This document shows, one piece after another, positions 10,200 to 22,100 of a stretch of DNA of 64,000 bases. The stretch spans positions 2,319,083 through 2,383,082 of the forward strand of contig CM057157.1 in NCBI GenBank assembly GCA_029962745.1, in the 5' to 3' direction. Position 1 is the stretch's first letter. Every line of letters starts with the position of its first letter. A program made the translations under genes and the position numbers. The notes below the pieces were generated by a model. It was not told the DNA's origin, searched no databases, and saw only the letters and a program-made list of their open reading frames with translations. Origin of the DNA: Echinometra lucunter (Eukaryota; Echinodermata; Echinoidea; Camarodonta; Echinometridae).

Positions 10200-13100
10200 G
10201 TAATACTGCAGCTTATTCAGTATGCTCATTAAGAATTAACTACCGTAGTTGTACTACGGTAGTAGACTCTACCGTACTACATGACTCTACTAGATCTAAC
10301 GTTAGATCTAGATCATGTATGTAGATGGGGTTCGTTGATTGACTGTGGCAGCCCGAAGTAGCCATGGGAGGCGTTACATGGTGTTATTCTGATATTCATG
10401 TAACGCCATGGTTTTCGGGGTATAGGGCCCTGTATAGACCCTAGTAAGCAAAAAAGCATTATGGCTTCAAAAACTAAGTTAGAGAAGGCGGTTATTCTCG
10501 TCCACGTTCCAAATTGCTTTGTAGTCTAGATTCAGTTAGCAGTATAGTAGGGATAACACACAAAAATCAAAACAAGATAATATCCTTTCAAAAACCAGCT
10601 TGTCTTACAGAGCTTTATGAGAGCTTTATTTTGATACCAACCTTGTTTAAATTGACCAATGTATGGCAAAGTTATGGCCGATTTAAGTTATCCGGAAAAG
10701 GGTATAAAACCTGCCGCAAATCATCAAAATTGCCCCAAAAAGGCAAAAAACGGCTTTTTGGGCAATTTCCAGCATCAGTTTTATCAAAAATATGAATATA
10801 TAACATCTAAAAACAGTTATACATAGCTACAGCACTTGTGTTCTAGGGAATCTGCTAAAATGGGATCATCAGAGTAAGTCACTGCTATATTACAGTCTCC
10901 AGAACGGGACCTATTATTCAAAATCACTCATCCGCAGCCCAAGAAAACGCTCCGAAATATGCAAATTAGACCTAATTAATATGCATAAATGCAATATCTT
11001 GAGTTATATGAGGTTTCATGCCATGAAACTTGGCATGATGTCTTCTTGCACTAAAACCTTTCATTTTAACCACTTGTTATCAATCTATCACCAAGAATAT
11101 GCAAATTAGCTCATTAATTATGCAAATGAGCTAATTTATGCAGATTAATTACATAATTCATGAAATGTTCAACAACAACCACAACACCATCACACATGGT
11201 TTGTCTCATTCAAATGGATTATATAAAGAAGGTAAACTGTAAAATTTGACCACCTTTATTTTTGACCTATACAGAGTTGAACATGACCTTTGACCTTGAC
11301 CCCAATGTTTCTTCGAGGTCCCATAAAGGAATCTACATGAATCATCCAAGTTTTTTTTTTGTTGCAAGTGGGCTTGTCAATTGATACAAAGTAATGAGAC
11401 GCGGTAGAAACTTGCAGCCAAACAAGCAAATTACAAGATTTCACATTTTACCTTTAACCTATATGCATGAACTTTGACCCCTAAGTAACATTGAGGTCGC
11501 TATATATTTACAATTCATGTCTGGTTCCACAAAACAAGTGGAATTATCTCGTTGTAAAGTTAAGTTTAACTGATGCAAGTAGATGCCGCTAATGATTCCT
11601 CCTTTTAGTTCCAACACTGGGGCTCAAATTTTAAAAATACAAAGTTAATACATAAACATTTGATCAATTAAAGGTGAATAAATTAAATTGATGTTTAAAT
11701 TAAAATTGAATTTACAATAAATGTGTAATAATTTACAATAGGTTTTGATGAAACAAAATACCTGTATTTAATGTTCCAACAGGATTGGACAAGGACAAGG
11801 AGTCACAGCCAAGGAGATCAGATCGAGAAAGGGGAAATTGCAGCTAAAAATGAACTGGTGACCTGATGGGAAAAGGATAAGAGGCCATTCAAGGCACATT
11901 TAGCATCTGACTTCCCGATAAGTCTTTGGAGGTCTAGTAGTTGAACCCATTGGATGTACAATATAAAAAGAGGCTGCACAAATCTATCCTTTCTCATGCT
12001 TGAGTTTTGTTTCATGCATATACATGAGCTCCAGACAATCATCTTCCAATTCCTTTTTCAGAAGATATTTGTACAAGTCCTCAGCATTATCACACATGTA
12101 CATAAAGGTGTGAAATGTATATCATTTGTCCAAATAATAAAAGTCATTTGATCCATCAAGTCTCCACTTCAATGTCCTGTTGAACTGTTGAGTAATTTTT
12201 TCAAAACTCTGCCATGATATGTGACATTTGCCACCTTCTGGAATAAACTTGTGTCATAATCTCTTGTGCAGAGTGCAGTTTCAGGAAAGGGTTCTTTTCT
12301 CTTTCTTGTTGTATAAATGTATATCTTTGACTGCCTATTTACATGAGCTCCAGACAATTATCCTCCCATTCCTTTTCCAGAGGATAGGTGTACAGGTCCT
12401 CATCATTGTCATACATAAGGGTGTAAAATGTATACCCTTTGTCCAAATATTCCTGATCATTTGATTCCATCAAGTCTTCAATGTCCTGCTGAGTACTTTT
12501 TCTCAAAACTCTGCCATGGTAAGTGACGAGACGTTTGCCACCTTCTGGAAGAAACTTGTGTTTAATTCTCTTGTGTACAATTGCAGTTTCAGGAAAGGGT
12601 TCTTTTCGTTTTCTCCCTGTCAGCTTTGATAGAAATTTTTCTCGTAAGGCTTTCCTTTCTTCTTGAAGAGTATTACTATCAGGGAATGTACCAGATGTAC
12701 CAGATTCAGCATCTTCTGAATGACTGATGGGGGCTGAATGAACAACCCTAATTATCTCCTTTAGGTTGTCACACAGGTCAGATGAGCTTAGGGGTTTACC
12801 AGCCTTTGATTTAAAAAACAAAGCACCTTTTGCCAACCCTTTGTTCACAGATTTGTAGTAGTCGATCTGTGCCAACAGAGCCTCCCTTTGATCAGACGGA
12901 GCCTTCATAGACATCATGGACTCCACATCAGCACTTGAAGTACAAGGACCATCACACAACTTGTTTACCATCTCAGTTGCTCGGATTTTTCTTTTCTTTT
13001 CCTCTTTAGCTTGTCGCTGTCTGTCCATCATCTCTTGCCTTTCCTTCTTCATTTCCTTCACCTTGTCCTGGTACCTCTTCATAACACTTCTTTTATTCTT

Positions 13101-16100
13101 AGTGGCAGCTTTGATCAGTTTTGACTTTTCTTCCTCAGAACACTTATCAAGATATTCCATGGATTTGTTTTGGGACCACAGCAATATGCCTTGCATCGCA
13201 AGCACTGTCAAGTTGGGTCTTGATCTTTTGAGGTAATCCAACCCAGCAAACATTCTTTCTGCGGCTATGTTGTCTTTTGGGCATGTCTCAGTTTCCTGAT
13301 GAACTCTACTATCCGCATTATGGTGTTTGCCACCGGGTAAGTGATCTTCAAGCTGTCGTTTGATACACACAAAGATGTTGTGTAAGATGATGATGATTGA
13401 TTGCTTCGTGTAGAAGTCTACTTCTTCGTTCACGTCATTGTACAAAGCTTTGCGTACTTCATTCTCTTTGGGTGGATATTCAGGATATAGTACTGCACTA
13501 TCATTCAAGAGATCAGTAGGGTTTTCCATTTGCTCATACACAAAGTCATGAAGCCTAGTGTAGTATCTGTCAGTATCCATTACATGACCTCTGCTCTCAA
13601 TCATATGCATGAGTGGTGTTGAAAGATGAACACATAGGATGCCCATTGCCCTGATGCCACCGAGAATGATGTTGTCTTCAAGATCCCACATGACGGACTT
13701 TATCAGGGTATTGCTTTGTTTTCTTGCAGGCAAAGTATTGCAAACATCCTTGAAATGGTTGTTGACATAATGATAATAAGTGGCAGCTGAATTTTCAAAT
13801 GGCACATTAAACCTATTACCCCTGTAAGCTCTCAGATAATTCTGCTTGATGTAGGCTTTGAACTCCTGGGGACAACCTGCCTGTGGATGTGCAAATGCTT
13901 CACAAATAGTTCTAACTGCCAGCATTGCTGCAGATTCTGATTTTTTATTCCATGGCATGTGCGACTCTCGTCCAAGCTTCCTTCCAGCAGATTCAACAGT
14001 TTCCCATGCTTGTAGTGCTGCAGTAGCGTACTCTTGGAAATTCAGCACAAGGTGTTTTCCACAATACAAATCGTTCACACTTGCCATTTCTTCCTTGATT
14101 TGGCCAGACAATTGATCCCAATTATCAATAACAGATGGAAGAAATTTCTGTCTCCATTCCTCTAACAACCTTATGAATTTCTTGTTTACTATGCACCGAT
14201 CAGTCATGGTGTTCTTTACTTTCGCAAGAAGTTGTTCTGCCCTTTTTTCTGTTTCAGCATTGATGACCTCTAATGACAGAAGTTCTTTCATGGCTGACAA
14301 AGCTTCATTCATGAGTGTATCTGCATCTTCTGTGAGAACTTCAGTGAGGCTTAGTCCATATGTACCAGATTCTGTGGCTGTTAACATCGTGACATAAGAC
14401 TGATGTCTTTTGGTGGTGCCATCTGTTTGCAGAGTAACAGCACATGAACTCTTCTCTACAGCATCCTTTGCTACATGTTTAGCAAGAAGGGCTTGTTCAT
14501 ATGTCATATAACGTATACAAGATGCCTTTGGAAGTCTTCCACAATCTAGACCCGTAAGCCTCTTCAGAACCAGACGTATGATGTCAGATATGTGTCTTGG
14601 ACTGATTCCCTTGGCCAATAATTCGTAACACACAGTTCTGATATCAGATGAAAATGCTCCATTTTCATAACAAGATATTTCCTTGTCACCCATAATTTCG
14701 TCTAACTGACTTCGCAGTGTGTCATTTTGCCTCTCAATTTCCCTAAGCTGTTTCTTCAACTGTACATTCTCTGCATCCATTGTGTTTTCTATCTCTGTTC
14801 GCTTCTTTGTGTTGTACCTCACTTGTTCTGTTCTATTCTTTTTCAGCCTCATAAGTTCATCAACTTCATGATTAAGCTTCATGATCTCTTTTTGCAGCTC
14901 AGACACATGTCCCTTTTCTCTCTCAAGTTGCTTCTCTTTAGTTGCTAAGCGACGAACAACATTGCTTCTAGAAAGTGAACAAATTTCTTTCTCTAACTGC
15001 TTACACAGTTCGTCAGCCTTCTTCAACTTGTTCTGGTATTTAGAACATTCCTTTTGGTGACTCTTCATCATTTCTTTTACAGCTCCTTCTGCCTTATTGA
15101 CTCTGGCTGCATTCTCATCATTGAACTGTTCTGCTCTGTTTCTTTCACTTGTCACTTCAAGTAATTGCCTTTCTAGGTCTTTTTTCTCCCTTTTTTCAGT
15201 CTCCAAAAGTTCATGAAGAACAGCAAGTGTATCCCCATGCTTTCTTAACAAGTAAGGTGACGAAACATCATCACATGCGCTCAAAGTGTCATCCCCACTG
15301 TCGTTGTGAGTCACCAGGGGAGGCTCATTTCCATCTGTATGTTCATCTTCCAGCTGCTTCTCTTTGATGGGTTTTTTTGTTGGATAGTTGTAGGGAGTTC
15401 TTAAAAATTCCTCCAACAATTCTCTTGATGAATCCCTACTCAATATTTGCTTCTTTGCAGCTACACTTTTCCAACTGCTTTGGACAGTTCCCATTGGTGG
15501 TACTTCATCAGCTTTCTCTGGAAAAAGCCCACACCACCACTCATCAAGAACAGTCTTCCAAGGAATGGAATTTTGTTTGCGAAAATGAAATAGCTCTGCA
15601 ATGATTCCATTTGAGACCTTTCCTTGTACAGCACTGCATCCTTTTAGCCAACTGTGCGTGATTCCCAACTGCTGACACGCTGGACCAATAGCATCTGTAG
15701 ACCCAGAAAAGTCTGTAAATTCTACACAAAGGGATTCTAAGTTATCTGCACTGATTGCTTTCAAAGCATTGCGTTTTATTTTTAAAAGGATTCCAGGTAA
15801 TGTGCATTTAGGTTCTTTCATACTCATGCTCTTCAAAATGGGAATAAAGTCCTTCCGGTAGCTCATGCTGTCACTGTCATCAACAGTTTTTCGAATTATT
15901 TCAAGGAGTCCATACGTTGGCCTTGGGTCTTTCCACCAGTGATCTGTGATAAAAAAGAAATAACAAAAAATAATTTGTACTTAATTGAACAAGGGAAAAA
16001 TATAAACACGTGTAGAAGAGGACAAGATTAAGTTTAATCTTTAATTCGGAAACTGGTCTTTAAAAAAAAATAAGGTCATTCATGTAGACTCTCGGTCTTA

Positions 16101-19100
16101 ACGATTTATAATCACCAACATTATGACCATTTTCTTTACTTAAATAATTGAACAAAATATCTATTACTCAATTATTGATCAATACTTTGATAACTTTGAC
16201 ATTCAAAAGTATGGAAGTGCTTGCTAGCTTTATTAGGAGTAATAATAGTCAGTAATCTAAGAGGGAAAATATATTTTTAAAAAATAAAAAGAGGGTGAAA
16301 TCAAACTAAAAAAATAAAGGAATCACAATATTATATTGTATTCAAATAAAGACTAGACCTATAACATTTAAACTCGGGGGGGGGGGGGGGGGGCACTGCC
16401 ATTACAAGGTGGACACAATGCTCATTAAAAAAGCATGTAAAAAGGCTGTTTTTCATGATTGTGCAAAAAAGGTTGTTTTTCATGATTGGGCAATGAACGT
16501 CCGTACAAGGAAAGGGGGATTAAAATTGCCGCAATAAGGTAAAAAGGGTGTTTGTTATTAACAGCTTGGATATTGAAAAGGGTGCAACTATTTATAAAAA
16601 TCATGATTAAATTATACTCATCAAAGGAATTCTGAGAATGAGGGATAATCATTTGTTTAGGGTATGTTTTGGAAGTCAAATTTGTGTCCCCCACCCCCCT
16701 CGCATTTACAAGCAATGATGGCAAGGCTGGAAAAGGCAACAAGAACTTTGCAGTGTGCACAGTTGAGACAACAGAATTAAGTATCTAAATTAAGTACCAA
16801 AGTATCAATGTCAAATTTCAATTCTAAGTCTCATCTTTTTAATTCTCAGACATCAAAAAAGGTTTTCAGATTGTCTTGACAAACGAAACTTAGAAAAGCT
16901 CACTACATGAATAGCTGTAATTTCCACAGGGAGGTAATCGAATTGCCGGGACCCTCTACTGCGCATGCGCAGTAAAAAAAAAATTGATCGGCGAACGTGG
17001 CCGACGATAGAATGGCTGTGCCATTTTACGCGCGCTCCCCCTGCACAAAACTGTTCACTACAAATTTGAAAAGGTCGATTATTTTCAAATTTCAAGTCAC
17101 ATTCACCCCATTTCACATCATTTCATAATAAAAATCAAATCAAATAGGTACTCAAAATACATAATCGACACAAATTTACTCACCAGGACATGTCCGTTCG
17201 TGTACAAGAGTGTGAATTTCTTCGGCAGTCCATCCAGTGTGGTGGAGTATACGTTCGTATGCAGCGGCAGAAGCCATGGTTGACAGTCGAGTGCGTCGTC
17301 CCTCGTATCAAGCAGCGTTTGGATCAAAATTCAATTTGCACTGTTCAAAGTCATTTTCTCGGGTGTTTCACTCGCTTTCAGCAAATAACAATTACATGGT
17401 TGAAAAATATAGGTTCCAACCTTCAAGAATCTATGATCGAACTTCCGAAATAAATTTGAATTCCGGAGATATGATGTATCTACGCCAGACGATGAAATCG
17501 TCCATAACTCGATTTGAAATTGGTTTCCAAGGAAGTCGAATACAGGGTCATATTTGGGAAGGTCATCTTTTCCTTATATGGAAGTTTCATGAACATATTT
17601 GGAGTGTAACATTAAAGGATCGTCGATTTTCTGGAAGGATGTTTTTAGTTATTTTCAGTGCGTATTGAAAAAGACGCCGAGTCAAGCGCCCAGCGTTACA
17701 TCTCTCTATGACACTGCCGATGTGCTTACAGTAAAATATGAATTAAAAATGCTCATTCTTCATGAAAAAGAGTGAAAATTGAGACAGAGTATATTGACAA
17801 TACAAGAAAACTGGAGGTAAAGTAATCAATTGAAAATATTTATTTTTAAACTCACAGGAATGTTTTTAAAAGTAGCAATAATTATGTTCACGCATGCAAT
17901 GATGAATTTAAGCGTCTCAAGCAGACTCTGAGCGTACACTCTGTGCGATGCCTAAGTATAGACTGCGATCATTTTGAGATCAAAATTTGATAAGAAAAAT
18001 CACAAATTTAAAAAGAAAGAGTTTGACTTCCAACATGACCAATGCACATGTACGGTGTAGTGAATTAGCATCTGAATGCGTTGATGTCAAGAGGTCGTTG
18101 GTTCATGATGTACAACAGTTGACACGTACGATCGATAGTTGACGTGATTATGGAAGGCCAACGGTCATGACGGTGCCTGCCAGATGCTAAACTTTAGCAC
18201 GCTAATTCATGTTCTCAACGATATAGTTCTCATCGTTCACAACGTCTCGCAGAAATCCGACTCGTGATTTGTGTGTGTGTGTATGTTAGTGTGGTAATTA
18301 CTTTTGAATGTTATTTAATTTCTTTCGTTTTGTCATTTATTCAGAATATATGAAATTATTACAGAATGAAATCATCGATATTAATGAACACTAATGGGGG
18401 AAAATACTTGACATACCGGTAATGATCATAGAATAATATCAATGCTGATGATATGAGGGCGGCGCCAGGGTATTTTGTTAGGGGGCAAGATGACACATTG
18501 GTAAAATTATTTACGTTTTAGATAAAAAAAAAATAAGGGTATTGTACACGACGCAAAGGCTCTCTTCGCCAATGACTGTTCTATCAGTTTTTCTCTTCTT
18601 TCTTCCTTTTCTCCTCTTTTGTTTTTCTTCTTTGGTCACTTGAAAAAAACATAGGGGGCATTCGCCTCACTGCCCACCCCCCCCACCCCCCGTAGGGCCA
18701 CACGTGTGATGATTAAATACATTTTCTTTTAATATTAAATATTTAACAAGACATGCACACGTTAGTATCAATTTGCATAAACATGTATCACATCACTTTA
18801 TGTGAAATAAAATGAAATAGCAATGTCGATAAAATGCCTTGCTCAAGGGCATAAATGCCGAGCCAAAAATGGACCCCCTCTCGCCCCCCCATTTACGCGT
18901 TTCAAATCAAACACGATGGTACATGTATTAATTATGAGATAAATAACTTTTTTTGTATGTGTGCAGGTACATTTGGTCACCTCGCTTGCCGAATTCATTT
19001 GCTTTCTCAAATTCATCTTGTATCTGAGTATTGTACGAACGAGCATAGCGAGCGAGGAAAATACATAATTATGTACTCCCTTTCGTGGTATAGAAGTGAA

Positions 19101-22100
19101 AGTTCTTCATCAAAATACACGATGGGCCTTTGAGATATCGATTTTGAATTTGTCAATTGGGAATGGTACCTCTACCCCAGTTTTACATTATGGGTGTAAG
19201 TCTCTGTCAGTCCTGTACCTAGGATATGGTTCAACTTTGGAAATAGTAGACCTTTTTTGAGAAAGTGACAATTGCGAGCGCGACGCGAGCCAAAATTTTG
19301 TTTTACAATAACCTGAAAGCAGAGCAATTTTGCCTCTCATTTATTTTGAACTCATTCAAAAACTGATGATAACCTAATCAACTTCCCCCTATAAGGGAGC
19401 CCAAAGCGTGAGCGGAAAAATCCCCATAAAATGAATCATACTTCTTTGTAATTCTTTCTTATAACTCTCGAGATAAAAACATGCGAGCGTGGAGCGCAAG
19501 TGGAAATTTTGCCATGGCCCTTTCATTTTCTTCTTCTTCTTCTTCTTCTTCTTTTTTAAATCTTTTTTCTTTTCTTTCTTCTTTCTTCTTTTTCCTTCTT
19601 TTTTCTTTTCATTTTTCTCTCTCTCTCTCTCTTTTGCTCCGCCAGTGGGGGGGGGGGGGGGGGGGGGAGGGGGGCGCGGCCGCTACGGCCCCCCTGGATC
19701 CGCCTATGCATTATTAAGATAAATTAGCAACTAAGTCATACTTTGGACGATGATAATGTATAGAGGGGGAGGAGAATAGGTGAAGTACAATACAGCAAAA
19801 CATACTTAATATGAGTAACTACCTCAGTCAAAACTTTAAACAACAACAAAGGCCCCCCCCCCTTATCTTTATCTGCCAGACTGCTGCATGCTCGACAATG
19901 GACTGAGATTTCAGTATGTCGGCTGAATGGTTGAGGTGGGTTGAGAAAACCGGTCGGATTTCTGCGAGACGTTTGTGAACGATGAGAACTATATCGTTGA
20001 GAACATGAATTAGCATGCTAAACTTTAGCATCTGGCAGGCACCCTTGGCCTTCCATAATCACATCAACTATCGATCGTACGTGTCAACTGTTGTACATCG
20101 TGAACCGACGACCTCTTGACGTCAACGCATTCAGATGCTAATTCACTACACGTGCATTGGTAAGTCAAACTCTTGCTTTCTTTTTTAAATTTGTGATTTT
20201 TCTTATCAAATTTCGATAATCTCAAATGATCGCAGTCTAGACTGCTAACTGAATCTACAAAGCAACTTGGAAGGTGGTGTACGAGAATAACCGCCTTCTC
20301 TAACTTAGTTTTTGAAGGCATAATGCTCTTTTGCTTACTTTTTTGCTTACTATACAGGGCCTTATACCCCGAAAACCATGGCGTTACATGCATATCAGAA
20401 TAACACCATGTAACGCCTCCCATGGCTAGCCCGAAGCGTTTATGTAATATACGGTACATGTACTCTGGCGTGTAGCCTGTTTGTCGATCGAAGGCAGTGT
20501 ATATGGTTGGACCTACATGTATAACCCCGGGACGCATGTTTTTTTTACTGTACCAGTAATGCGTAAAATTGCTCATTTTGGGTATATTTGAGCGTCTGAA
20601 ATGAGACAGTAGTGAGTGTGAAGCTACGCAGGCATGGCAGGCATTATACTACAGCTGCTAAACCATAATAAGTGTAGATCTAGGTCTAGAAAATCTAGAC
20701 TAGATCTAGAGCATGTAGAGTCTAACATCCGTGCGCAATGAGTCGCCGCGAATATTGACTCGCCATCACCAGTCATTAAACGTCACCTCTTGTCAGAAGT
20801 CGTCCTCTAAAAATGATCTGCATCGCTGCAGACTTAGTTGTGGCTACAGTGAATAGGTCAAAATATGCCCTTCTGCTCTTGCAAAGTCTCTGGTAAGGTC
20901 CGGCACTAAAATAAGAGTTCAGAGCAATCAAAGTTCGACTTCCACACACACTCCTGCAAATAACTGAAAATGGCGCTCGGGCCATGAACACGCCACCTCC
21001 CTACTAAGCAGTCGTCTCCCAATCCGATGATGTAAGCTGGTAAACTTTGCAGTCAAAATGAAGTATAACATGTGCTGATCAAGTTCATACCATTTTAAAA
21101 GTGGGAGTGGTGTGATTTCTAAAAAAAAAAGAAGAGGGTGGCTTCTCAACAGAGAAAGTTCTACACGCAGAAGGCGAGTCAGCAAAGATCTGGCACAAGT
21201 GTTGTGTCTATGTATGGAAATCGTGTATGCACGCATGCACAGAACTGTCAAGATATATCGAGTGTACACGGTGGTGACTCAACATCAGCGACGTACGGAC
21301 TCGCCAACCCGGAAGTACGTAAGTAGTGGCGTCATTTTCTTTGAAACGGCGCATTTTTCAAATTTATGTTTTCAAGATATTTTTATTAATATTTTCATAT
21401 TAAATTATGATTATGGCAAGAATAAAGATTATTTTTATAGTAGAGGAAGTTTAATGCCCTCGGATGGCGACTCATTGCGCAAGGACGTTAGGTCTAGGGC
21501 TAACGTCCATACGCAATGAGTCGCCATATGTCGCGATATGAAAACATGAATAAAATCGGTAATATATCATGAAAGCATAAATTTGAAAAATGCGCCGTTT
21601 CAAAGAAAATGACATCGCTTCTTTCGTACTTCCGGGTTGGCGAGTCCGTACGTTGCTGCCGTTGAGTCACCACCACACACACTCGATATGTCTTGACAGT
21701 TCTGCGCATGCGCGCATACACGATTTCCATACATAGACACAACACGTGTGCCAGATAGTAGCTGACTCGCCTTCTGCATGTAGGACTTTCTCTGTTGAGA
21801 AGCCACCCCTTCTGTTTTTTTAAATCACACCACCCCCACTTTTAAAATGGTATGAGCTTGATCAGCATATGTTATACTTCAGTTTGACTGCAAAGTTTAG
21901 CAACATACGTCATCGGATTGGGAGGCAACAACTGCTTAGTAGGGATGTGTTGTGTTCGTCGCCCGAACTCCATGCACGCACTATTTCAGTTACTTGCAGG
22001 AGTGTGTATCGAAGTCGAAATTTGATCGCGCTCAACTCTTATTTTAGTGCCAGGCCTTACGAGAGACTTTGCAAGGGCAAAAGGAAATATTTTGACGTAT

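Larger units (their letters stand above)
10548..17954 (-). mobile_element. Apparently intact 7.4-kb hAT-like DNA transposon
   Basis: The left terminus is TAGGGATAACACACA. The right terminus, reverse-complemented, is TAGGCATCGCACAGA, matching at 11 of 15 bases. Perfect 7-bp direct duplicates, AGTATAG, abut both ends (10541-10547 and 17955-17961). The related uninterrupted repeat at 19955-20445 has a single AGTCTAG at the matching point, which confirms the insertion boundaries. The only gene inside is an antisense two-exon transposase-like gene. hAT elements usually make 8-bp duplications and often start TAGGG or CAGGG; the 7-bp length is slightly unusual. The element sits antisense in GTF3C3 intron 1. 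Confidence 0.85.

Noticed and set aside
12916..15604. Several plus-strand frames of 70-106 codons
   Set aside because: They are shadows of the transposase exon on the opposite strand.
17118..17327. 69-codon minus-strand frame starting MIQTLLDTRD
   Set aside because: It covers the true transposase exon 1 in another frame; the frame from the ATG at 17277 joins exon 2 with matching phase and correct splice sites.
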